Shown here one piece after another: positions 9,316 through 16,014 of a stretch of 34,715 bases of DNA; within the stretch, counting starts at the first letter, position 1; each line of letters begins with the position of its first letter. The notes under the pieces were generated by a model. That model saw nothing but the letters and a program-made list of their open reading frames with translations. It was not told where the DNA came from and ran no database searches. This DNA comes from Terriglobales bacterium (GTDB taxonomy: Bacteria > Acidobacteriota > Terriglobia > Terriglobales > SCQP01). The translations under genes were made by a program, and so were the position numbers. The stretch covers positions 1 through 34,715 of the forward strand of contig JANWLQ010000166.1 in the NCBI GenBank assembly GCA_025450725.1. Direction: 5' to 3'.

Positions 9316-9498
9316 CTAGCCGCCGAGGAGGGTGCTGAGTTGGCGCAGGGCCGCGGGGTCAGTGTCCGAGATCACCCAATAGGCCATCCCGCCGCGTCGC
9401 CAGTGATCGAGCGTATAGCCGTCGCGGGTTTCGGTCTTGAAGCTCTGGTCGCCGGCGGCAGGCGAGATGAAGACCTTCACGACAGGCGCCGGCAGCGG
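9316..9498 (-). pseudogene. Fragment: C-terminal end of an anti-sigma-factor-like protein
   Basis: On the minus strand an open stretch between a TGA at 9501-9499 and a TAG at 9318-9316 reads APVVKVFISPAAGDQSF, KTETRDGYTLDHWRRGG, then MAYWVISDTDPAALRQLSTLL. The pattern GYxLxHWxxxxMxYWxxSDxxxxxL is typical of the extracytoplasmic C-terminus of zinc-finger anti-sigma factors. No zinc finger, transmembrane segment or start is present: the rest of the gene is gone, and its 5' side abuts an oppositely oriented cupredoxin remnant. It is therefore a gene relic. The family assignment rests on this short pattern only. Confidence 0.55.
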
Positions 9499-9745
9499 TC
9501 ACTATCAAGATCGACAACTTCACTTTCACGCCGATGGATCTGGTCATCGCGCCCGGCACCAAGGTGATCTGGGTGAATGATGACAATGTGCCGCACACTG
9601 TGGTGAGTATCGACCACGCCTTTCGTTCGCAGGCGCTTGACACCGACGACAAGTTCAGCTTCACCTTCGAGAAGCCAGGCAAATACAAGTACTACTGCTC
9701 GGTGAACCGGAGATGGTGGCAACGGTCGTGGTCACGCCGAAGTAG
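9484..9745 (+). pseudogene. Cupredoxin (plastocyanin-like) pseudogene, frameshifted at the copper site
   Basis: The plus strand reads QAPAAVTIKIDNFTFTP, then MDLVIAPGTKVIWVNDDN, VPHTVVS, and FEKPGKYKYYCSVN. This is a blue-copper fold with the first His ligand (VPHTV) and the Cys ligand (YYCSV). In intact relatives the Cys is followed by V-H-P-x-M. Here 8 bases (9705-9712) separate the Val codon from the Met codon where 9 are expected. The His ligand is lost, and the expected end MVATVVVTPK-stop (9713-9745) is in another frame. No signal peptide or proper start precedes it, because the DNA upstream is the inverted anti-sigma fragment. It is a pseudogene damaged at both ends. A sequencing error could explain the frameshift but not the missing 5' end. 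Confidence 0.75.
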
Positions 9746-10166
9746 ACGCCGGGTCGATCAGGCGCAACTGCTCGAAATAGTCGCGGTAAAAGCCGCGATC
9801 TCGAGTGAGCAGAGCGTCGGCTTGCGTCAGGGCGTGGGCGCCCACGAGGAAGTCCGCGATGATCGGCTTCGGCATGGCCGGCTTTCCGGGATGGGCATGC
9901 CGTCGCCGGTACGCGCGCCACAAAGCGCCGGCCTTTGCCGCAGCGCCCGGGCCCAGCGGATCAAAATCGATTTCGAGTTCAGTCATCACTCCGGCGTGGG
10001 TCGTGTCGTCTTCGAAGAAAGCGCGCAGTTCCGCCCACACTTCCGGGCAAGCGACGAGGCTTGCGCGCAGTCTGGCGGAGCGCAATGCCTCTCGCGATGC
10101 CGGGCCGAATTGGGCATCGCCGCTGAGCAGGTCAAAGACCACGGAACTATCAACCGCAATGCGCAT
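9732..10166 (-). CDS. vapC: PIN-domain ribonuclease toxin, VapC-like
   Basis: A 144-residue protein with a PIN fold: RIAVDSSVVFDLL at the N-terminus (Asp6), CPEVWAELRAFF (Glu42 or Glu46), KPIIADFLVGAHA (Asp105) and LLTRDRGFYRDYF (Asp123). These are the acidic residues that bind Mg2+ in PIN nucleases, and the length is typical. The family cleaves RNA, often tRNA or rRNA. The ATG follows the antitoxin stop with no gap (TAAATG), the usual antitoxin-toxin order. The last few codons overlap the decayed cupredoxin on the opposite strand, so the C-terminal STSA may be a read-through into foreign sequence. Confidence 0.88.
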   Translation of the reverse strand: MRIAVDSSVVFDLLSGDAQFGPASREALRSARLRASLVACPEVWAELRAFFEDDTTHAGVMTELEIDFDPLGPGAAAKAGALWRAYRRRHAHPGKPAMPKPIIADFLVGAHALTQADALLTRDRGFYRDYFEQLRLIDPASTSA

Positions 10167-10418
10167 TTACCGCCGACGCTTGGGGACAGGCCCCGGGCCG
10201 CGCAGTTGCTCAATGATCTGGTCCACCGGCGGCAGGCCGCGCAGCACGCCATACAGACGATCCACCGGGTCACTCCCCGCGGCGGGCGCGCGCTTGCGCA
10301 GCAGCACTCCCCCGGATCGCAGTTCGAAGGCCACCGGCGTACCAGCGCGCAAGCCCAATGCTCGTCGCACTTGCGCCGGCACGGTGATCTGGCCCTTCGA
10401 TGAGATGCGGCTCGTCAT
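10167..10418 (-). CDS. vapB: AbrB/MazE-type antitoxin (VapB-like)
   Basis: An 83-residue protein. The N-terminal swapped-hairpin AbrB domain is clear: TSRISSKGQITVPAQVRRAL, then GLRAGTPVAFELRSGGVLL (about 2-42). The C-terminal half (PVDRLYGVLRGLPPVDQIIE) is the kind of flexible segment that binds the toxin, and it ends in PKRRR. I chose the ATG at 10418; another in-frame ATG lies 12 bases upstream. It lies immediately before vapC with zero spacing. Such antitoxins usually repress their own operon together with the toxin, but I could not identify an operator palindrome. Confidence 0.88.
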   Translation of the reverse strand: MTSRISSKGQITVPAQVRRALGLRAGTPVAFELRSGGVLLRKRAPAAGSDPVDRLYGVLRGLPPVDQIIEQLRGPGPVPKRRR

Positions 10419-10534
10419 AATGTAAAGCATGGCACGCTTTACATACGAGATCAAGCGTACGGGGGTCACTGGGTTTTCAGGAACGCTGCTTCCAATCTCG
10501 CCAGTCCAATTACCGATGTGCGGGCCAGCGCCAG

Positions 10535-10755
10535 TCAATCCAGCAGGGCGTCCACGTACGCGCGCGGCTCGAAGGGCAACAGGTCCTCGTCGCTCTCACC
10601 CACCCGGATGTGCGCAGCGGAAGGGCGAGTTCGTGTGCGTCCGCATCGCGCTCAGGACCGGTGAGGAGCAGGGGTGGCTCGGCGGGCCTACGCGTTCGCC
10701 CATTCGCGGCGCCGATCTGCAAGGCAATGACATGGTCGCCCCACTGGAGGCGCGC
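10535..10755 (-). pseudogene. Unidentified frameshifted gene fragment
   Basis: Two minus-strand frames join into a plausible protein end. One reads WGDHVIALQIGAANG..., PPLLLTGPERDADAHELALPLR. The other continues HIRVGESDEDLLPFEPRAYV, then DALLD and TGA at 10537-10535. The switch falls at about 10612, where a CGCAC would need to be CGCCAC, a one-base loss, to restore the frame. The amino acid composition and the clean stop suggest a former real C-terminus, but I do not recognise the family. The upstream part is replaced by repeats. Confidence 0.35.
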
Positions 10756-10763
10756 CTGCCTTC

Positions 10764-10917
10764 GTTCCAACCCGCCGCGACTCCCCACGCCGCAACCCAA
10801 AGCGAATGCGGGGGCCCCAGTTCGACCACCCCTGCGCGCAAAAGCCGCGCAGGGGGCCCCGGTTCGCGGCCTTCCACCTCGATCTCGTCCCACGGAGGAC
10901 TCGGTGGCTGCCTGGGG
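10764..10917. repeat. Hairpin-bearing dispersed repeat, copy 1
   Basis: The repeat contains two hairpins. The first is at 10790-10811 (CCGCA/TGCGG). The second is at 10829-10855, a perfect 10-base stem CCCCTGCGCG/CGCGCAGGGG with the loop caaaagc. Each right arm runs into GGCCCC(G/A)G followed by a TTCG. The flanks (tccaacccgccgcgactccc on the left; gttcgcggccttccac and ggaggactcggtggct on the right) recur at 11784-11860. The repeat ends against the stop codon of the minus-strand barrel gene. Confidence 0.8.
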
Positions 10918-11700
10918 CTAGTGTTTGGGTTTGTTTAAGTCCTTCGAGAGGATGAGTTTGAGGGTAACGCGGTCGGAACTATTGGTCAGGCCGTAGCCGA
11001 CGCCGGCCTCGACGCTCACACCTTTGATGGGGTGATCGGCCACCAGCCAGGTCTCGTGGAACTGGGTATTTGTCGGCACAAATTGATGGAGAGGTCCGAA
11101 GTCGTCGTATTCCTCGACCGCCATTGCCCAGGTGGGCGAAAAGTTGTAGGCGAGACGGGTGGCGGGTACGAACTCGAGATTCGAAAGGCCGCCTTTGTAC
11201 TTGGTGTCAACAATGGGATTAATAACGATGTCCCATGGCTTGAGATGCCAGCCGAAGATGGGGCGCACCTCGGAGGTGTAGCGCGAGGTGTCCCAGCGAT
11301 GGGCATTGACACTGAACTCGAAGTTGACGCCGTAAAAAAAGCGGCGATCGGCGGCGTGCGGGCTTACGAAAAGAGTGCGCAGCTTGAAGCCGTTCAGGCC
11401 GAAACCGGTGGCGCGATCTTCACTATAGAGCGGCATATAAAGGCCGGCTTCAAACCACGGAGTCACGCCGTAGGCCCACTCGGGCACTCCGTTCAAGGAA
11501 TGATTGGCAGTGACGGCGCCGGCAAAGGCGGGCATGGCAATGCCATCGGGGGTGAAATTGTTATGCAGGGTTAAATTGAAAACTCCAACCGGCGCGATGC
11601 CGGCGTCATACACCTGAATTTCATCGGTCTGGGCGGCGGCGGGCCGAGGCAGAAAGAGCGCGAACACCAGCATCGCCGACAGCAACCAGTATTTGGCCAT
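10918..11700 (-). CDS. Predicted outer-membrane beta-barrel protein, function unknown
   Basis: A 260-residue protein with a signal peptide at about 1-24 (YWLLSAMLVFALFLPRPAAAQ). I chose the ATG at 11700. The mature part is a series of short amphipathic strands with alternating hydrophobic and aromatic residues (VGVFNLTLHNNFTP, WAYGVTPWFEAGLYMPLY, FFYGVNFEFSVN, VRPIFGWHLKPWDIVINPIV, VEAGVGYGLTNSSDRVTLKLIL). This is typical of a 10-12-strand outer-membrane barrel of the kind annotated as transporter or MetA-like. I do not recognise a specific family. It stands alone, with its 3' end against a hairpin repeat and a repeat copy in its upstream region. Confidence 0.75.
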   Translation of the reverse strand: MAKYWLLSAMLVFALFLPRPAAAQTDEIQVYDAGIAPVGVFNLTLHNNFTPDGIAMPAFAGAVTANHSLNGVPEWAYGVTPWFEAGLYMPLYSEDRATGFGLNGFKLRTLFVSPHAADRRFFYGVNFEFSVNAHRWDTSRYTSEVRPIFGWHLKPWDIVINPIVDTKYKGGLSNLEFVPATRLAYNFSPTWAMAVEEYDDFGPLHQFVPTNTQFHETWLVADHPIKGVSVEAGVGYGLTNSSDRVTLKLILSKDLNKPKH

Positions 11701-11869
11701 ATGTCTCACTGGCCTAGAATCGTAGCATTCCAAGAGGAGCTGCGAAAAATGTCGGTGCCATCAGTAGGCTCGGCTCTCTTCGCTCCAACCCGCCGCGACT
11801 CCCCACCCCGGTTCGCGGCCTTCCACGTCGATCTCCTCCTGGGGAGGACTCGGTGGCTACCTGCGACTA
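11701..11869. repeat. Intergenic stretch holding dispersed repeat copy 2, without hairpins
   Basis: Positions 11784-11870 repeat the flanks of copy 1 almost exactly (tccaacccgccgcgactccc, gttcgcggccttccac, ggaggactcggtggct). The roughly 65 bases that contain the two hairpins in copy 1 are absent: ccccac joins straight to cccggttcgcgg. The 80 bases before it contain nothing I recognise except the likely promoter area of the barrel gene. Confidence 0.7.
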
Positions 11870-11905
11870 GAAAAACAACCGCCCGCCCCGGGGAGGGGCG
11901 GGCGG
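11870..11905 (-). terminator. Intrinsic terminator after the LVIVD gene
   Basis: Positions 11879-11905 form a perfect 11-base GC stem (CCGCCCGCCCC / GGGGCGGGCGG, short loop). Read on the minus strand the stem is followed by TTGTTTTT (11878-11871). It lies 30 bases past the stop of the LVIVD gene and would end the minus-strand M20-DUF305-LVIVD transcript. Confidence 0.85.
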
Positions 11906-11934
11906 CTAGTGAGAGGGTTATTAAAACGCCGAGG

Positions 11935-13926
11935 TTACTTGGCGGCCGCTTTGGTCATGTTCTCGGCGGCGCCTTTCAGGCGGTTGGCGTCGAGGGGCGG
12001 GGCGGTGGCGGCTTGCTTGGTGAGTTCGGAGGCCAGGGCGTCAACTTTCGCCGCAGCCTCGCGGCGTTGGCCGGCCGGAGCGTCTTCGACCGCCTTCATG
12101 GCGGCGTTCAATGCGTCGGCACGGTCGCTGGTCAGGGACTTGTCACGCACCAATTGATCAATATAGGCGCGGGCGACGACGAAGCTCGAGGGCCAGTAAT
12201 AATGCCCCTGATCCTGAACGTTCATGTCGCCGGGCATGCCGCTGCCTTCCCAGCGCGCGGTTTTGGCGGCGTCAATCTCGTTCTGCGACAGGTACTCGCT
12301 GGGCTTCAACTGGAACACATCGAAGCCGCGGGCGATTTCCGATCCGTAGAGGTAACCGTTGTACCAGTACACCGACCAGTAACCGCCGATGACCATGTGG
12401 TCGGCGGCAATGGGCCCGCGGTCGAAGTAGGCGATCTCCTGAGCATGTTTGCCGTCGGTGAAATCAAACACCGTCGCGCCGCCCTGATAAAAGGCCTGCG
12501 ACATAATGTCGCGGCCGGGTACGGGAATGAGCGCGCCGTTGTGGGCAACGCAGTTCTCGACGTCGGTCTGCCAGGCGGGCATCTTGTAGTAGCCCTGGAA
12601 TTTCAGGTGGCGTTCGGCGCCGGTGCCGACGATATCGAAGATGGCATCGCCGCCCCAATTGGGCGGATCCTCAGGCCGGCAGCGCGGCTGGGTGCCGCCG
12701 CCCCATTCATCGGAGAACAGCACCTTGCTGCCGTCGTTATTGAACGTCGCCGAATGCCAGAAGGAGAAGGCGGGATCGGCCATGTCGTCAAGCCGCTTGG
12801 GATGAACCGGATCGCTGATGTCAAGCAGGATGCCGTTGCCGGCGCAAGCGCCACCGGCGAGACCGAGCCAGGGATAGGCAGTGATGTCATGGCAGCCGAC
12901 AGTGGCGCGCGCCATGGGCTCGCCCGAACCCTGGGCGCGGCCGGAGATGCTGTCAATGACGCCGGTGTTGGCGTCAGCGAAGATGTAGGCGTGGTTTACT
13001 ACCGCCGCTTTATCCGGGTGCGAGAGCGGCACCTTGATTACGTCAATGCCGTAGCTCGAGGTGTGGGGATCGTCGGGGCCGCCGTTGTCGCAGCCAGACA
13101 TTTCCTGTGCCGAGCGCACGCCGGCGGTGCCGGAGACGTAGATGTAGAGATTCTCCTTGTCCTTGGGCGAGGTCACCAGGGTATGGGTGTGCGAACCGCG
13201 GCAGGTCTGGACATCGGCTACCTGGAGGGGCTTGAGCGGGTTGGAGATATCGAAGATGCGCACGCCGTACATGCGGGCCGGATCGGGCGGCGGCGCGACG
13301 CGCGGGCCGCGAGCGGCGCCGGGTGCGCGCGCGACCACGGGGCGGGGCGGGGGCTGAGCGCAATCGAGCCGGCCGTAACTCTCGACCGACATAAAAGCCA
13401 AGTTACCCCAAATGGAAACGTCACCCTGGCCGCCGGGGCAGCTCACAATGGTCTGTAGCTTGGGGTGAGCGGGGTCATTCAGGTTATAGAAGATCAAGCC
13501 GTGGAAATTACCCTGGATGGCCAGCTTGCCGCTCTTGCCGAAGGCGAGATCGGAGTTGGCGTAATCGAGGCTGCGCCCGGTGGGGCTTGGATTGGGGTCG
13601 AACATGCCCTCGGGTTGATGGAGGGTGGTGACGAGTTCCATGTTCTCGGCGGCTTCGCCGGCATCGTTGAGTCCGGCCTTGAGGCATTCGCGCGGATCAG
13701 GTTTGTGGACGGGGGCGGCGGCGCCTCGTCCGCCGGTGGCAAACGCCGCGACGGGAAGGACCGGAGGGGTGGTGGGCGCCGTGTATTCGCCGGCGGGCCA
13801 ACAGCCCGGAGCCTGGTCGGTGGCGGCCGCTTGCTGGGCCGTTAGGGCGAGCGGCGCACAGAGGGCGAACGCAATAACAGCAGCGTAGCGCGGATTCATT
13901 CGTTTGAGTAGAGTCATAGAGTTCAT
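11935..13926 (-). CDS. Secreted LVIVD-repeat protein
   Basis: A 663-residue exported protein. A hydrophobic signal sequence at about 11-31 (RYAAVIAFALCAPLALTAQQ) follows a basic start. The body consists of beta-propeller-like LVIVD repeats of the form (G)xxxxF(D/N)(I/L)(S/N)DPxHPxxL, for example LIFYNLNDPAHPKLQTIVSC, VRIFDISNPLKPLQVADVQT and ILLDISDPVHPKRLDDMADP. It also has a Gly/Ala/Pro-rich linker near residue 65 and an Ala-rich helical C-terminus. The ATG at 13926 overlaps the DUF305 stop (ATGA) and is preceded by GGGAGG at a normal distance. The function of the family is unknown. A surface or periplasmic scaffold, perhaps metal-related given the DUF305 partner, is speculation. A strong terminator follows. 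Confidence 0.85.
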   Translation of the reverse strand: MNSMTLLKRMNPRYAAVIAFALCAPLALTAQQAAATDQAPGCWPAGEYTAPTTPPVLPVAAFATGGRGAAAPVHKPDPRECLKAGLNDAGEAAENMELVTTLHQPEGMFDPNPSPTGRSLDYANSDLAFGKSGKLAIQGNFHGLIFYNLNDPAHPKLQTIVSCPGGQGDVSIWGNLAFMSVESYGRLDCAQPPPRPVVARAPGAARGPRVAPPPDPARMYGVRIFDISNPLKPLQVADVQTCRGSHTHTLVTSPKDKENLYIYVSGTAGVRSAQEMSGCDNGGPDDPHTSSYGIDVIKVPLSHPDKAAVVNHAYIFADANTGVIDSISGRAQGSGEPMARATVGCHDITAYPWLGLAGGACAGNGILLDISDPVHPKRLDDMADPAFSFWHSATFNNDGSKVLFSDEWGGGTQPRCRPEDPPNWGGDAIFDIVGTGAERHLKFQGYYKMPAWQTDVENCVAHNGALIPVPGRDIMSQAFYQGGATVFDFTDGKHAQEIAYFDRGPIAADHMVIGGYWSVYWYNGYLYGSEIARGFDVFQLKPSEYLSQNEIDAAKTARWEGSGMPGDMNVQDQGHYYWPSSFVVARAYIDQLVRDKSLTSDRADALNAAMKAVEDAPAGQRREAAAKVDALASELTKQAATAPPLDANRLKGAAENMTKAAAK

Positions 13927-14576
13927 TGAGCACGCCTCCCCAGCATTCCATTCATACGGTCAATCTCCATGCGCTGATCGGTGTCAACACCGATCAGAAA
14001 ATCGGCAATATTGATTTCCTTACCGCCGCCTTGGGCACGCAGGTCGGCAACCATGTTGAGCGCGCCGGTGTGGTGTTGGATCATTCCGGTCAGGAACAGC
14101 TTGTCGAACGCAGGCCCTTTGGCGGCGGCCAGCGCTTTCATTTGCGCCGGGGTCAGCATGCCCGGCATGGGGGCCATCGTGCCGGAGCCCATCATCATGC
14201 TGCCGTCGGGCATGTCCATGGGAACGGGCTGGCCGCGGGCCTTGAGCCACTCCTTCATCATTTTCATTTCGTCACGCTGCGCCAGCTGGATTTTGTCGCC
14301 GAGCATGCGAAGTTGGCGGTTCGTGCTGTGGCTGGGAATCATGGCGACCATGGTGAGCGCCTGGGCATGGTGATGAATCATACCCTGCATGAACTCGACA
14401 TCGGCGGGGGTGAAGGCGGGATCGTGGAACGCCGGCACCTTGGCCATGGTCTTGGAGGCGGTGCCGGGCGCGCCCGGCTGCACCACGGCGACGGGCTTGG
14501 CCTGCGCCGCGAGCCCGACGGAGAGCGCGAAAATCGCGGCGAGGAGCGGGAGCGAGAACGGGCGTCGTCTCAGCAT
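13923..14576 (-). CDS. Exported DUF305 protein
   Basis: A 217-residue protein with a signal peptide at about 1-24 (FSLPLLAAIFALSVGLAAQ). Two copies of the DUF305 His signature are visible: FMQGMIHHHAQALTMV at about 63-78 and LTGMIQHHTGALNMVADL near residue 168. Between them is a Met-rich stretch (DMPDGSMMMGSGTMAPMPGM). His- and Met-rich ferritin-like DUF305 proteins are often linked to copper handling; that link is family knowledge, not shown here. The ATG at 14576 has AGGAG 8 bases upstream. The gene lies 22 bases after the M20 peptidase and overlaps the LVIVD gene by 4 bases, so the three form one operon. Confidence 0.93.
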   Translation of the reverse strand: MLRRRPFSLPLLAAIFALSVGLAAQAKPVAVVQPGAPGTASKTMAKVPAFHDPAFTPADVEFMQGMIHHHAQALTMVAMIPSHSTNRQLRMLGDKIQLAQRDEMKMMKEWLKARGQPVPMDMPDGSMMMGSGTMAPMPGMLTPAQMKALAAAKGPAFDKLFLTGMIQHHTGALNMVADLRAQGGGKEINIADFLIGVDTDQRMEIDRMNGMLGRRAQ

Positions 14577-14598
14577 GGATATTCTCCTAGGCAGCTTA

Positions 14599-16014
14599 CT
14601 ACATCTGGGTGAGCAGGCGAAGAAGCCGGTACTGAAATTCCGTCCCGCGATCGAAACTGGCGACGCCGAGGCGCTCGTCGCGGCCCTGGGCGCGGACGTC
14701 GTTCTCGTCAATTTGAACGCCGCTGACGGCATAGGTGGGCAGGCCGGCGGCGTTGGTGTACTTGCCGTCGCTGGCGCCGGTGGCCATATCGGGGATGACA
14801 GGCAGGCCCGACCACAGTTGTTTGGCCAGTTGACTGATTGGACCCATCACATCAGGACTTAATTCCACCGGGCGGGCGGGCGCGCCGCCGGGCGCCTGGT
14901 CAAACATCTGGCCGTCGTCGCGCATGTAGCGGATCTTGATTTTCGGGTCGGCGACGATCGCCTCGAGCTGCTTTTGAATATCGAGGGCGGGGTGGCCGGG
15001 CAGGATGCGGCAGTTGACGATGGCCTCGGCGTTTTGCGGCAGCGCGTTGTTGGCGTCGCCGGCGGAGAGGCGGGTGGCGACACAGGTGGTGCGCATGGTG
15101 GCGTTCAACTCCGGGTCCTTCGAGAGTCGGGCGATCGCGGCGGAGTCGGGCGGGGTGGCTAGGATGGCGCGTTCGTCGGCCGCGCGCCGGCCTGATTCGA
15201 GTTTGGCGCGGGCGGTAAAAAATCCGCGCGTGACCGAGTTCAGCTCGAACGGAAACTGGAACTGTTGAACGCGGTGCAGCGCGTTGGCCAGGTGATAGAT
15301 CGCGTTGTCGGGAACGGGCAGCGAGCTGTGGCCGCCGGGATTGGTGGTGGAGAGCTGAAAGTCGGCGTAAAGCTTCTCGGAGGCATCTACCGCCAGAAAC
15401 ATGGGCTTGCCGTTGATGGAGGTAACACCGCCTCCGTCGGCGTTGAGCACAAAGGCGGCATTGATGAGATCGCGGCGGTTGTGGACGAGCCAGTCAACTC
15501 CGTTATCGGTACCGCCCTCCTCGGCGGCGGTCAGGGCCAGGATGATGTCGCGGTCGCCGTGATAGCCCTCGCGTTTCAGGCGGATGAGGGCGGCCATGAA
15601 GTTGGCGTCGCCGTCTTTCATGTCCTGGGTGCCGCGCCCGTAAAAGTAGCCGTCCTTAATAACGAGGTGGAACGGGTCGGTAGTCCAATCGACGCGACGG
15701 GCCTCGACCACATCGAGGTGGCCGATCAGGAGGATGGGCTGACGCTGGCCGGAGCCACGGAGACGGGCGACCATGTTTTGCTTCTTGGGATTGGCGCCAA
15801 CGAGCACTACGTCGACTGGGGCGAAGCCGGCATCGAGAAGACGCTGACGCATGGCGGTGGCGGCCACGGTCGTCCCCATGGCGTCGGTGCTATTAATATT
15901 GATCAGTTGCTGCAGGATTTGCTCGGCGAGCGGCGCGTTGGCGGGAACTTGCGCAGCTGCGAGGGCGGCGCCCGCGAGCGCGAATCCGAGCAAGAAGACG
16001 GATAAGGGTCTCAT
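14599..16014 (-). CDS. Exported M20/M28-type zinc carboxypeptidase
   Basis: A 471-residue protein with a signal peptide at 1-22 (SVFLLGFALAGAALAAAQ). The M20 metal site is intact: GHLDVV (His99, Asp101), GRGTQDMKD (bridging Asp131), LTAAEEGG (catalytic Glu165, metal ligand Glu166), NADGG, and a later His in GVASFDRG context replaced or not obvious. The dimerisation (lid) domain is marked by STTNPGGHSSLP. It should remove residues from peptides or hydrolyse N-acyl amino acids in the periplasm. I chose the ATG at 16014; the longer frame lacks a signal peptide. Its start overlaps head-to-head with that of the FkbH-like gene on the other strand (CATG at 16012-16015). Confidence 0.92.
   Translation of the reverse strand: MRPLSVFLLGFALAGAALAAAQVPANAPLAEQILQQLININSTDAMGTTVAATAMRQRLLDAGFAPVDVVLVGANPKKQNMVARLRGSGQRQPILLIGHLDVVEARRVDWTTDPFHLVIKDGYFYGRGTQDMKDGDANFMAALIRLKREGYHGDRDIILALTAAEEGGTDNGVDWLVHNRRDLINAAFVLNADGGGVTSINGKPMFLAVDASEKLYADFQLSTTNPGGHSSLPVPDNAIYHLANALHRVQQFQFPFELNSVTRGFFTARAKLESGRRAADERAILATPPDSAAIARLSKDPELNATMRTTCVATRLSAGDANNALPQNAEAIVNCRILPGHPALDIQKQLEAIVADPKIKIRYMRDDGQMFDQAPGGAPARPVELSPDVMGPISQLAKQLWSGLPVIPDMATGASDGKYTNAAGLPTYAVSGVQIDENDVRAQGRDERLGVASFDRGTEFQYRLLRLLTQM

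Larger units (their letters stand above)
10419..10917. other. 499-base region without an intact gene
   Basis: The first part (10419-10530) shows no recognisable coding signal. Positions 10535-10755 hold a decayed coding fragment on the minus strand, and 10764-10917 a hairpin-bearing repeat; both are listed separately. A plus-strand frame through the region from 10429 is rich in Pro/Arg/Ser, matches nothing I know and runs across the repeats, so I do not call it a gene. Confidence 0.6.

Noticed and set aside
10429-10938. Plus-strand open frame in the repeat region
   Set aside because: It crosses the hairpin repeats and has Pro/Arg/Ser-rich composition without motifs.
11701-13458. Long plus-strand open frame of 585 codons
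   Set aside because: It runs antisense to the barrel and LVIVD genes, and its composition (Gly/Ala/Arg/Val-rich, no domain) is that of a GC-rich shadow. The minus-strand frames have signal peptides and known repeats.
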